DNA from: URNF01 sp045543675 | GTDB taxonomy: Bacteria; Bacillota; Clostridia; Oscillospirales; Acutalibacteraceae | Direction of reading: 5' to 3' | DNA length: 7,006 nucleotides | Assembly (NCBI GenBank): GCA_045543675.1 | Contig: JAZPXM010000085.1 | Span: forward strand, 1-7,006 | Part shown: one piece after another, positions 1 to 4,587 of the stretch | How the letters are laid out: every line of letters starts with the position of its first letter | Numbering within the stretch: the stretch's first letter is position 1 | Position numbers and translations under genes: made by a program | Notes under the pieces: model-generated | What the model was told of the DNA's origin: nothing | The model's input: the letters and a program-made list of their open reading frames with translations, nothing else | Database searches by the model: none

Positions 1-15
1 CTCCCCTTGTCAGGG

Positions 16-38
16 CGAGTAGCGCTTCGCGCTACTCG
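16..38. repeat. Perfect 10-bp palindrome with TTC loop
   Basis: CGAGTAGCGC (16-25) is exactly complementary to GCGCTACTCG (29-38) around a 3-base TTC loop. It sits between the two direct copies of CTCCCCTTGTCAGGG. Confidence 0.85.
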
Positions 39-43
39 GTCGA

Positions 44-120
44 CACTCGCTTGCGCTCGGTCGCGAAAACTCTTGGCTCCCCTTGTCAGGGGAGCTGTTG
101 AACGAGCGTTTAAGCGAGTG
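44..120. repeat. Interrupted long inverted repeat enclosing an 8-bp palindrome
   Basis: CACTCGCTT (44-52) pairs with AAGCGAGTG (112-120), and CGCTCG (54-59) with CGAGCG (103-108), giving 15 bp with a small internal loop. In the middle, GCTCCCCT (76-83) pairs with AGGGGAGC (88-95) around TTGTC-type loop bases. This nested layout suggests one structural unit. Confidence 0.8.
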
Positions 121-127
121 AAACTGA

Positions 128-203
128 GGGGTAGTCGAAGTGCTTTTCTTATGTCCAGAACTACCCTTCCGTCAAAACCGCAGGTTTTGACTTAAGGGGT
201 AGT
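128..203. repeat. Nested inverted repeat built from GGGTAGT/ACTACCC motifs
   Basis: GGGTAGT (129-135) can pair with ACTACCC (160-166). Alternatively ACTACCCTT (160-168) can pair with AAGGGGTAGT (194-203, one bulge), enclosing a perfect 9-bp palindrome GTCAAAACC (171-179) / GGTTTTGAC (183-191). The middle arm has two possible partners, so two alternative folds exist. Confidence 0.8.
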
Positions 204-215
204 CCTTCTTTTTCT

Positions 216-268
216 CTCCCTCCGTCTTTTTGCTTCGCAAAAATCCACCTCCCTCGTCAGAGGGAGGT
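216..268. repeat. Two adjacent hairpins: T5GC/GCA5 and ACCTCCCTC/GAGGGAGGT
   Basis: TTTTTGC (227-233) pairs with GCAAAAA (237-243) around TTC. ACCTCCCTC (247-255) pairs with GAGGGAGGT (260-268) around GTCA. A further CTCCCTCC copy at 216-223 could compete for the same GAGGGAG arm. Nothing downstream looks like a dedicated terminator T-run. Confidence 0.8.
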
Positions 269-762
269 TAATGTTGTAAATCCCTAATCGCAACTCCCTT
301 ACGGGTAATTTTTTTGTAAAATCTACGGCACAACGGCAAAAAATAATTTGGCAATTTTCGCGAGTTTTGCATTTTTATAACGCAAAATGTGTTTTTATGC
401 AAAAATGTGTTTCAAAATCAAGGAAAGTTCAGCGCGATAAAGTGCGATTTTATCGTTTTACAATATGCGTTGGCGGGGTTCAGATGGGCGCTTTCGGCTG
501 GTTGCACAAAGTTTTCGCCTTTTTTCGACGATAAACTTTTTCTTTCCATATTTGGCAAATTTTGGTAATTTTTAGCGAAAAACGGAAGTGAAACGAAAAA
601 AACGGATGGTTTTAACGCCCTTTTTTATGTTCCGGGGGCGTTTGGGCTGTCAAGTTGTGGAATTTGGCTTTTTTGCAAATCGGAAACCATTTTTTGGGGG
701 CAAAGAGAGAAAAAAGCGGGTTTTCTTGTGCAAATTACACAAAAAGTGACGCTTGTTTTTGT
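269..762. other. AT-rich intergenic region, no gene recognised
   Basis: Rich in A and T tracts. Short open frames on both strands (for example around 625-906 on the minus strand and 655-897 on the plus strand) have no ribosome binding site and no recognisable protein features. Minor internal repeats are visible: GCAAAATGTGTTT (382-394) and GCAAAAATGTGTTT (399-412); CGAAAAACGGA (576-586) and CGAAAAAAACGGA (594-606). Small inverted repeats include CGATAAA/TTTATCG (435-441 / 449-455) and AACGCCC/GGGCGTT (614-620 / 636-642). TTGTG/CACAA (726-730 / 738-742) lies 20 bases upstream of the -35 box and could be an operator, but this is weak. Otherwise nothing is seen. Confidence 0.6.
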
Positions 763-791
763 TTGACAAGTGAGAATTTGGTGCGTATAAT
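763..791 (+). promoter_or_regulatory. Sigma-A promoter of the 3D-domain wall protein gene
   Basis: TTGACA (763-768) and TATAAT (786-791) both match the vegetative consensus exactly and are separated by the optimal 17 bases. The predicted transcription start is near 798, which leaves a UTR of about 142 nt before the ATG at 940. The -35 and -10 match suggests strong, constitutive initiation unless an unseen repressor acts. Confidence 0.9.
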
Positions 792-798
792 ACACAAG

Positions 799-923
799 GC
801 GTCTGAAAAGACGCGCTGTTATGTCACCCCTTTTATGCGGTATGCGATACTGCAAAAACAATTTTTGTATATTTTTTGTAAGTTTTCTCCACAATAAAGA
901 AAACACCGATAGACAAGGGTGAC
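799..923 (+). promoter_or_regulatory. Structured 5' UTR: 5'-end hairpin plus closed multi-helix junction
   Basis: Just after the predicted start, GCGTCT (799-804) and AGACGC (809-814) form a hairpin with a GAAA (GNRA) tetraloop, a likely 5'-end stabiliser. Next, GTCACCC-C-TT (823-832) pairs with AAGGGTGAC (915-923), 9 bp with one bulged C. This helix encloses three local hairpins: GCGGTAT/ATACTGC (837-843 / 847-853, one G-U), AAAAA/TTTTT (854-858 / 862-866) and GTTTTCT/AGAAAAC (882-888 / 898-904). The closing helix ends one base before the ribosome binding site, an arrangement resembling a riboswitch or protein-responsive leader. It does not match any riboswitch consensus I know. Pairings are read from sequence; function is inference. 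Confidence 0.5.
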
Positions 924-931
924 AGAAAGGA
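924..931 (+). promoter_or_regulatory. Ribosome binding site that selects the ATG at 940
   Basis: AGAAAGGA lies 8 bases before ATG 940. The in-frame GTG at 919 has no such site, and its bases are part of the closing helix of the UTR, so the ATG is preferred. Confidence 0.8.
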
Positions 932-939
932 AAACTGTT

Positions 940-1983
940 ATGAAGTGTGTTCTGAAAAAGCTCACAGCTTTCGGGGCGACGGTGTCCCGTTATTGCGGCA
1001 AGCGGATTTCGGCACTGACTCTGGTTGTAACCGTTTTATTTGCAAGTGTGCTGTCTCTGCCTGCTGTTGCAGAAGAAGAAGCGTCCGCCCCCGCGGCAAT
1101 CACCGCGACGGTGGAGATGCATCCCATCCGTTTTATCGAGAATAACTTAAAAGCGCTGGAAAGCGCGACCGTCCCCGTTCCTGCGTTTACCGACACCGAT
1201 ACCGTGTTGTACAGCGTAACCGTAAAAGCGGACGGCGAGACCGCTACCGTGTGTATAGCGGCAGGCAAGACCGTTGCCGATGCCATTCAGGCGGCAGGCT
1301 TGGCGTTGGGTGATGCAGATAAGTTAAACGTATCTGCCGACCGCTTTGTTTCTAACGAATTGGCGGTAGAAATCACCCGCGTATCTTATAAAGAATATCA
1401 AAAAACATTCTCCCTTTCCTACAAAACGCAGGTGAAATACACGTCTGCACTCCGCCAGGGCGCTACCAAAGTAGAACGCGCGGGCGTTACGGGCAGCAAA
1501 GTGGTCACCTATCGTCAGTATCTGGAAGACGGCAAAGTGGTATCCACCGAAACGGTGAAGACCGAAGTGACCAAACAACCCGTGGATAAGGTTGTTCTGA
1601 AAGGTACGAAGGTTGGTAAAGTGGTGTCCGAAGCGCCGTTTGACATTGCGTTGGACAGCGCGGGTCAACCGCTCAATTACAAGAAGAAATTGTCCGGTAC
1701 GGCGACAGCGTACACCTCCGACCGTGGCGACTCGGGCGCTTGGACGGCTACCGGCAGACGCGCACAGGTTGGCGTTGTTGCGGTGGATCCCCGTGTAATT
1801 CCGTACGGCACGAAGCTCTGGATCGTATCCGAAGACGGCAAGATCGTATATGGGTATGCTATTGCAGGTGATACGGGCGGCGCGGTGCGCAGCGGCAAAG
1901 TGCTGGTAGACTTGTATTATGACACCTACGGCGAATGTTCGTCGTTTGGCAGACGTAAAATGAACGTGTATGTGATTGGATAA
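940..1983 (+). CDS. Secreted DUF348-G5-3D domain cell-wall protein (YabE/Rpf-like)
   Basis: A 347-residue exported protein, probably a peptidoglycan-remodelling enzyme of the YabE/stationary-phase-survival type acting outside the membrane. Residues 1-44 are a signal peptide: a Lys/Arg-rich start, a hydrophobic core, then AVA before an acidic EEE, a good signal peptidase I site. Residues about 90-149 resemble DUF348, about 151-225 a G5 domain (beta-rich, sugar-binding in other proteins), and 251-347 a complete 3D domain. Its namesake aspartates are visible as D283 (AVDPRVIPYGT), D311 (AGDTGGA) and D324 (VDLYYD). The 3D fold is related to the MltA lytic transglycosylase catalytic barrel, which supports glycan cleavage, though activity is not proven by sequence. 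The gene is monocistronic between its own promoter and terminator. A GTG seven codons upstream is an alternative but poorer start. Confidence 0.9.
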   Translation: MKCVLKKLTAFGATVSRYCGKRISALTLVVTVLFASVLSLPAVAEEEASAPAAITATVEMHPIRFIENNLKALESATVPVPAFTDTDTVLYSVTVKADGETATVCIAAGKTVADAIQAAGLALGDADKLNVSADRFVSNELAVEITRVSYKEYQKTFSLSYKTQVKYTSALRQGATKVERAGVTGSKVVTYRQYLEDGKVVSTETVKTEVTKQPVDKVVLKGTKVGKVVSEAPFDIALDSAGQPLNYKKKLSGTATAYTSDRGDSGAWTATGRRAQVGVVAVDPRVIPYGTKLWIVSEDGKIVYGYAIAGDTGGAVRSGKVLVDLYYDTYGECSSFGRRKMNVYVIG

Positions 1984-1994
1984 TGAAACAGCGA

Positions 1995-2025
1995 AAAAGC
2001 GGCGTGCTAACAGCACGCCGCTTTT
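1995..2025 (+). terminator. Strong intrinsic terminator, probably bidirectional
   Basis: GCGGCGTGCT (1999-2008) pairs perfectly with AGCACGCCGC (2012-2021) around an AAC loop, and flanking AAAA (1995-1998) and TTTT (2022-2025) extend the stem. It begins 11 bases after the stop of the wall protein gene. The A-run on the left side gives a T-run on the opposite strand, so it could stop transcription both ways and insulates this gene from the ribosomal cluster. Confidence 0.92.
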
Positions 2026-2190
2026 CTTATGCAACAAAAGGGCGACCGATGCTTGCCCTGCGGATAAAATATTTTTTAAAAGATTTTTTGTGTGAATTTA
2101 TATAGATAGGGGTGTGGTATGTGCCGCAAACACTACATATTGTGGAACACAAAAAAATGAAAAATTTTTCAAAAAAATACGCAAAAACAC
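2026..2190. other. AT-rich spacer before the S10 promoter
   Basis: No gene is seen. Short palindromes are present: TATGT/ACATA (2118-2122 / 2135-2139) and TTGTG-GAA-CACAA (2140-2152), the latter about 40 bases upstream of the S10 -35 box and a possible but unsupported protein site. A-tracts just upstream of the -35 box (2151-2189) could act as an UP-like element. Confidence 0.5.
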
Positions 2191-2222
2191 TTGATTTTTT
2201 TTACGTTTTATTGTAATATAAT
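2191..2222 (+). promoter_or_regulatory. Promoter of the S10 ribosomal protein cluster
   Basis: TTGATT (2191-2196) is 17 bases from TAATAT (2214-2219), and an overlapping perfect TATAAT (2217-2222) is also available, with a 20-base spacing to the same -35 box. Long A/T tracts lie upstream, as at many strong ribosomal promoters. The start is predicted near 2226-2229, giving a leader of about 340 nt. The exact -10 element in use cannot be decided from sequence. Confidence 0.75.
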
Positions 2223-2228
2223 TGGGCG

Positions 2229-2325
2229 TGCGCAAAAAGCGGGACAATTATGCCCATTTTTGTAGCGCAGACTGCACGATATGCGATGATGCGGGAGGTT
2301 GCGACCGAACGGTCGGTTTTTCCGC
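2229..2325 (+). promoter_or_regulatory. 5'-proximal hairpins of the rpsJ leader
   Basis: TGCGCAAAAA (2229-2238) can pair with TTTTTG (2257-2262) and CGCA (2266-2269) with a 3-base bulge, topped by GGG/CCC (2241-2243 / 2253-2255). A second element pairs GCGG (2291-2294) with CCGC (2322-2325) and contains ACCGA/TCGGT (2304-2308 / 2313-2317) followed by a T-run to 2321. That short stem plus T-run resembles a weak terminator or pause site. Pairings are by eye. Confidence 0.45.
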
Positions 2326-2363
2326 GGAGTATGTCCGATTTCAAACCGGGCGACAAGAAATAA

Positions 2364-2442
2364 CTGTTTTAACCACAGGCAGGGTCCGCACTCCCCAACG
2401 GTGCGTCAACCCGTACTTGCGATGGCTTGCGGCTGAAAACAG
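2364..2442 (+). promoter_or_regulatory. Folded leader domain upstream of the rpsJ attenuator
   Basis: The domain is closed by CTGTTTT (2364-2370) with AAAACAG (2436-2442), 7 perfect pairs. Inside are CAGGC/GCTTG (2376-2380 / 2425-2429, one G-U), GGGT/ACCC (2382-2385 / 2409-2412) and CGCAC/GTGCG (2387-2391 / 2401-2405), forming an irregular rod with internal loops. The position, just before a terminator, is that of a sensor domain in a riboswitch or ribosomal-protein leader. I do not recognise a known family. Confidence 0.5.
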
Positions 2443-2444
2443 GA

Positions 2445-2453
2445 CGCTCTTAC
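2445..2453 (+). promoter_or_regulatory. boxA-like NusB-S10 (NusE) binding motif
   Basis: CGCTCTTAC matches the start of the lambda nut-site boxA (CGCTCTTA) and shares the GCTCTT core of bacterial rRNA boxA elements. It lies in the short linker between the folded domain and the terminator. boxA RNA is bound by NusB with S10 (NusE), and S10 is the product of the gene just downstream. The motif is short, so chance occurrence is possible. Confidence 0.5.
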
Positions 2454-2458
2454 CGAAT

Positions 2459-2484
2459 CCGGACGCAGTGTGTCCGGTTTTTTT
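2459..2484 (+). terminator. Intrinsic terminator in the rpsJ leader (attenuator)
   Basis: CCGGAC (2459-2464) pairs with GTCCGG (2472-2477) around a 7-base loop, followed directly by seven T (2478-2484). It stands about 80 bases before the rpsJ start and well after the promoter, so it would stop transcription of the whole ribosomal cluster unless overcome. Earlier GTCCG copies at 2333-2337 and 2384-2388, and GCGTC at 2403-2407, are complementary to its 5' arm and could act as antiterminator strands. Confidence 0.8.
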
Positions 2485-2565
2485 CACGACCGGGAAAGAA
2501 ACACCCGGCGGTGTGTACGGTTTTAGCGTCGCCCGCCAACTAAAAATTTAAGGAGGCGTTTACAA

Positions 2566-2877
2566 GTGGCAGTCAAAGAAAAAATTCGCATTCGCATCAA
2601 GGGTTATGATCACCAGTTGGTTGATCAGGCAGCAGAAAAGATCGTTGAGACCGCTCGCCGTACCGGCGCTCGTGTATCCGGTCCCGTGCCGCTGCCCACC
2701 GAGAAGGAAGTTGTGACTATCCTTCGCGCTGTGCACAAGTACAAAGACTCTCGTGAACAGTTTGAAACCCGTACCCACAAGCGTCTGATTGACATTCTCA
2801 GACCGTCCAACAAAACCGTTGAGGCTCTGACGGGCCTTGAACTCCCCGCCGGTGTAGAAATCGAAATCAAACTGTAA
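2566..2877 (+). CDS. rpsJ: 30S ribosomal protein S10 (NusE)
   Basis: S10 assembles late into the 30S head. Off the ribosome it is NusE, which pairs with NusB on boxA RNA in transcription antitermination and contacts NusG. The 103-residue protein has the usual length and family sequence throughout: IRIRIKGYDH near the start (8-16), VSGPVPLPT (37-45) leading into the exposed loop, and RTHKRLIDI (69-77). The start is GTG at 2566, supported by AAGGAGG at 2550-2556, 9 bases upstream; no in-frame ATG fits. It is the first gene of the cluster and is followed by an unusually long 149-base gap. The preceding attenuator and boxA-like site suggest control by Nus or ribosomal protein supply. Confidence 0.98.
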   Translation: MAVKEKIRIRIKGYDHQLVDQAAEKIVETARRTGARVSGPVPLPTEKEVVTILRAVHKYKDSREQFETRTHKRLIDILRPSNKTVEALTGLELPAGVEIEIKL

Positions 2878-3026
2878 TTTACGGTTTGTAAGGTTTCTCG
2901 AAAGCGAGGTCATGTTGGTGCTTTTTAACCTTCGCCGCCATCGGGAACTCCCAAAGGGAAAGCCGCGATACGGTATATTATAAGGTATATAAAAGGACCA
3001 ACCAATAACCAAGGAGGTATAGAAAG
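2878..3026 (+). other. 149-base structured gap between rpsJ and rplC
   Basis: This is the longest gap inside the cluster. AAGGTT (2890-2895) pairs with AACCTT (2927-2932) and encloses CTCG-AAAG-CGAG (2897-2908). Further on, ATCG/CGAT (2940-2943 / 2966-2969) encloses TCCC-AAA-GGGA (2949-2959). GGTATAT is repeated at 2972-2978 and 2984-2990. There is no T-run after either hairpin, so they do not look like terminators, and no -35/-10 pair with good spacing was found. They may be translational control or RNA-processing elements. Confidence 0.45.
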
Positions 3027-3656
3027 ATGCAAAAAGCAATCATCGGTAAGAAGATGGGTATGACCCAGATCTTCGATGAAAAGGGCAATGTAGTACCGGT
3101 CACCGTCATCGAGGCGGGCCCCTGCGTAGTAGTGCAGAAAAAGACCGTGGAAAACGACGGCTATGCAGCCGTACAGTATGGTTTCGGTGACGTAACCACC
3201 AAACACGTGACCAAACCCATGCAAGGTCATTTCGACAAAGCAGAAGTTGCTCCCAAAAGAGTGCTTCGCGAGTTCCGTCTTGAAAATGCGGACGCCGCAA
3301 ACGTTGGCGACGTTGTCAAAGCGGACGTTTTTGCTGTAGGCGATCACGTTGACGTGGTTGGCACCAGCAAAGGTAAAGGCTACGCCGGCGTTGTAAAACG
3401 TTGGAACCATTCTCGCCTGAAAGAATCCCACGGTACCGGTCCGAATGCACGTCATGCCGGTTCTCAGGGTGTTATCGACCCGGCTCGCGTATTTAAAGGT
3501 ATGAAGAGCGCAGGTCACTTGGGCGCAGAACGCGTAACCGTACAGAATCTGGAAGTTGTCAAAGTTGACGTAGAGAACAATCTTATCGCTGTTAAAGGCG
3601 CCATCCCCGGCCCGAAGAACGGCATCGTGGTTCTCTCTAACACTGTGAAAGGCTGA
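3027..3656 (+). CDS. rplC: 50S ribosomal protein L3
   Basis: L3 is an early-assembling 50S protein that binds near the 3' end of 23S rRNA and sends a long extension towards the peptidyl-transferase centre. At 209 residues it has normal length. It opens with IIGKKMGMTQIFDEKG (5-20), and the central extension is intact: GTSKGKGYAGVVKRW (112-126), SHGTG (134-138), RHAGSQG (142-148) and RVFKGMKSAGHLG (154-166), followed by the NLEVVKVD strand. The RHAGSQG form, rather than the proteobacterial PGSIGQ, means the glutamine methylated by PrmB in E. coli is not at that place. The ATG at 3027 follows AAGGAGGT (3011-3018) by 8 bases. Confidence 0.98.
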   Translation: MQKAIIGKKMGMTQIFDEKGNVVPVTVIEAGPCVVVQKKTVENDGYAAVQYGFGDVTTKHVTKPMQGHFDKAEVAPKRVLREFRLENADAANVGDVVKADVFAVGDHVDVVGTSKGKGYAGVVKRWNHSRLKESHGTGPNARHAGSQGVIDPARVFKGMKSAGHLGAERVTVQNLEVVKVDVENNLIAVKGAIPGPKNGIVVLSNTVKG

Positions 3657-3673
3657 AGGGAGGAGGACAAATA

Positions 3674-4297
3674 ATGGCTACCGTAAAAACTTATGATATG
3701 CTCGGTAAAGAAACCGGCACTTTAGAGTTGGCTGCTGAAGTATTCGGCATTGAACCTAACGCCGTTGTGATGCACAGCGCTGTAGTGAACTTTTTAGCTA
3801 ACCAGCGTCAGGGCACTCAGTCCACCAAAACCCGTACCGAAGTTTCCGGCGGCGGTAAAAAACCGTGGAGACAGAAAGGTACCGGTCATGCCCGTCAGGG
3901 TTCCACCCGTGCTCCCCAGTGGGTACACGGCGGTGTGGCTCTCGGCCCGAAGCCCCGCTCCTACAACTACGTACTGCCCAAGAAAGTGCGCAGACTCGCT
4001 CTGAAATCTGCGTTGTCTTCCAAAGTGGCTGACGGCACGTTGTTGGTGCTCGACGAGTTGAAACTCGAAGAAATCAAAACCAAAACCGTTGCTGCTATGT
4101 TTGCTGCGCTGAACGCCGGCAAAAAAGTGCTGCTGGTTATGCCCGAGAAAAACGACGTGGCTGTAAAATCCACCCGTAACATCGAAGGCGCTAAGACCGC
4201 TCTGGTCAATACACTTAACACCTATGACATCTTGAACGCTGACACTGTTATCGTTGTGAAAGATGCCGTTGCAAAGATTGAGGAGGTATACAGATGA
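3674..4297 (+). CDS. rplD: 50S ribosomal protein L4
   Basis: L4 binds 23S rRNA domain I and sends a loop into the exit tunnel, where with L22 it forms the constriction. In E. coli it also represses its own S10 operon. The 207-residue protein has the globular fold plus the diagnostic loop at about 56-90, with GGGKKPWRQKGTGHARQGS (59-77) and the Gly/Arg/Trp pattern expected at the tunnel. No insertion or deletion is evident in that loop, so no macrolide-resistance change is suggested. A GGAGG (3662-3666) precedes the ATG by 7 bases. Its last codons contain the binding site of rplW, and the two genes overlap by ATGA. Whether it represses this cluster as in E. coli cannot be told: the leader does not resemble the E. 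coli one. Confidence 0.98.
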   Translation: MATVKTYDMLGKETGTLELAAEVFGIEPNAVVMHSAVVNFLANQRQGTQSTKTRTEVSGGGKKPWRQKGTGHARQGSTRAPQWVHGGVALGPKPRSYNYVLPKKVRRLALKSALSSKVADGTLLVLDELKLEEIKTKTVAAMFAALNAGKKVLLVMPEKNDVAVKSTRNIEGAKTALVNTLNTYDILNADTVIVVKDAVAKIEEVYR

Positions 4298-4587
4298 GCA
4301 CTGCACGTGATATCATCCTGGCTCCGGTTATCACCGAGAAAGCCGTCTCCGTTCTGCCTGAGAAAAAATACACGTTCCGTGTAAAGAAAGATGCGAACAA
4401 GATCGCAATTGCTCAGGCTGTGGAAGAGATCTTCGGCGTGAAAGTCGCGAAGGTCAACACCATCAGCATGAAAGGTCGTCTGCGCCGTATGGGCCGTCAC
4501 GAAGGTTACACTTCCGACTGGAAAAAGGCGATCGTCACGCTGACCGAAGACTCCAAGACCATTGAGTTCTTCGACGGTATGTTCTAA
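4294..4587 (+). CDS. rplW: 50S ribosomal protein L23
   Basis: L23 lies at the rim of the polypeptide exit tunnel and is the docking site for trigger factor and the signal recognition particle. The 97-residue product has the family pattern PVITEKA (11-17), VKKDANKIAIAQAVEEIFGVKV (30-51 region) and the basic loop GRLRRMGRHEGYTSDWKKA (61-79). The ATG overlaps the TGA of rplD in an ATGA junction, which favours translational coupling, and AGGAGG (4281-4286) sits 7 bases upstream inside rplD. The length is normal. It is followed by a 90-base gap before rplB. Confidence 0.98.
   Translation: MSTARDIILAPVITEKAVSVLPEKKYTFRVKKDANKIAIAQAVEEIFGVKVAKVNTISMKGRLRRMGRHEGYTSDWKKAIVTLTEDSKTIEFFDGMF

Larger units (their letters stand above)
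1..268. repeat. Cluster of palindromic intergenic repeats (MITE/REP-like), cut by the left edge
   Basis: The stretch is almost entirely made of perfect or near-perfect inverted repeats, listed separately below, with very short loops (TTC, TTGTC-type, GTCA). CTCCCCTTGTCAGGG occurs at 1-15 and again at 78-92, and CTCGGTCG at 35-42 and 56-63, so the units are also repeated in direct orientation. No convincing gene lies here: the one open frame (7-195) runs through the palindromes and has no ribosome binding site. The appearance is that of non-autonomous palindromic repeats found between genes in gut Clostridia; that family assignment is recognition by style, not by alignment. There is no transposase and no clear target-site duplication inside the window, and the left end is missing. 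Confidence 0.75.

Noticed and set aside
7..195. 62-codon open frame on the + strand
   Set aside because: It runs through the palindromic repeats, has no ribosome binding site, and its composition reflects the repeats.
1..268. CRISPR array
   Set aside because: Repeats are palindromic and uneven, with no regular spacers and no cas genes.
625..906. Open frames on both strands upstream of the wall protein gene
   Set aside because: They overlap the consensus promoter and structured UTR, lack ribosome binding sites and show no protein features.
799..923. c-di-AMP (ydaO-yuaA) riboswitch in the wall gene UTR
   Set aside because: The gene type fits, but the conserved sequence blocks of that class are not visible.
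919..939. GTG at 919 as start of the wall protein
   Set aside because: There is no Shine-Dalgarno before it; ATG 940 has AGAAAGGA at good spacing and gives a normal signal peptide.
1324..2037. 237-codon open frame on the minus strand
   Set aside because: It is antisense to the 3D/G5 gene, which has clear domains, and crosses the terminator.
2229..2484. T-box leader or known metabolite riboswitch upstream of rpsJ
   Set aside because: There is no T-box antiterminator bulge sequence and no recognised riboswitch core; the gene type is also wrong for these.
2222..2551. 109-codon open frame covering the whole rpsJ leader, starting at TTG
   Set aside because: The start lies within the -10 region with no ribosome binding site, and the sequence is better explained as structured leader RNA.
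2971..2994. Internal promoter before rplC (TATATT/TATAAA boxes)
   Set aside because: No acceptable -35 box is found at 16-18 bases from either candidate -10.
2925..3518. 197-codon minus-strand open frame opposite rplC
   Set aside because: It is a shadow of the well-conserved L3 coding sequence.
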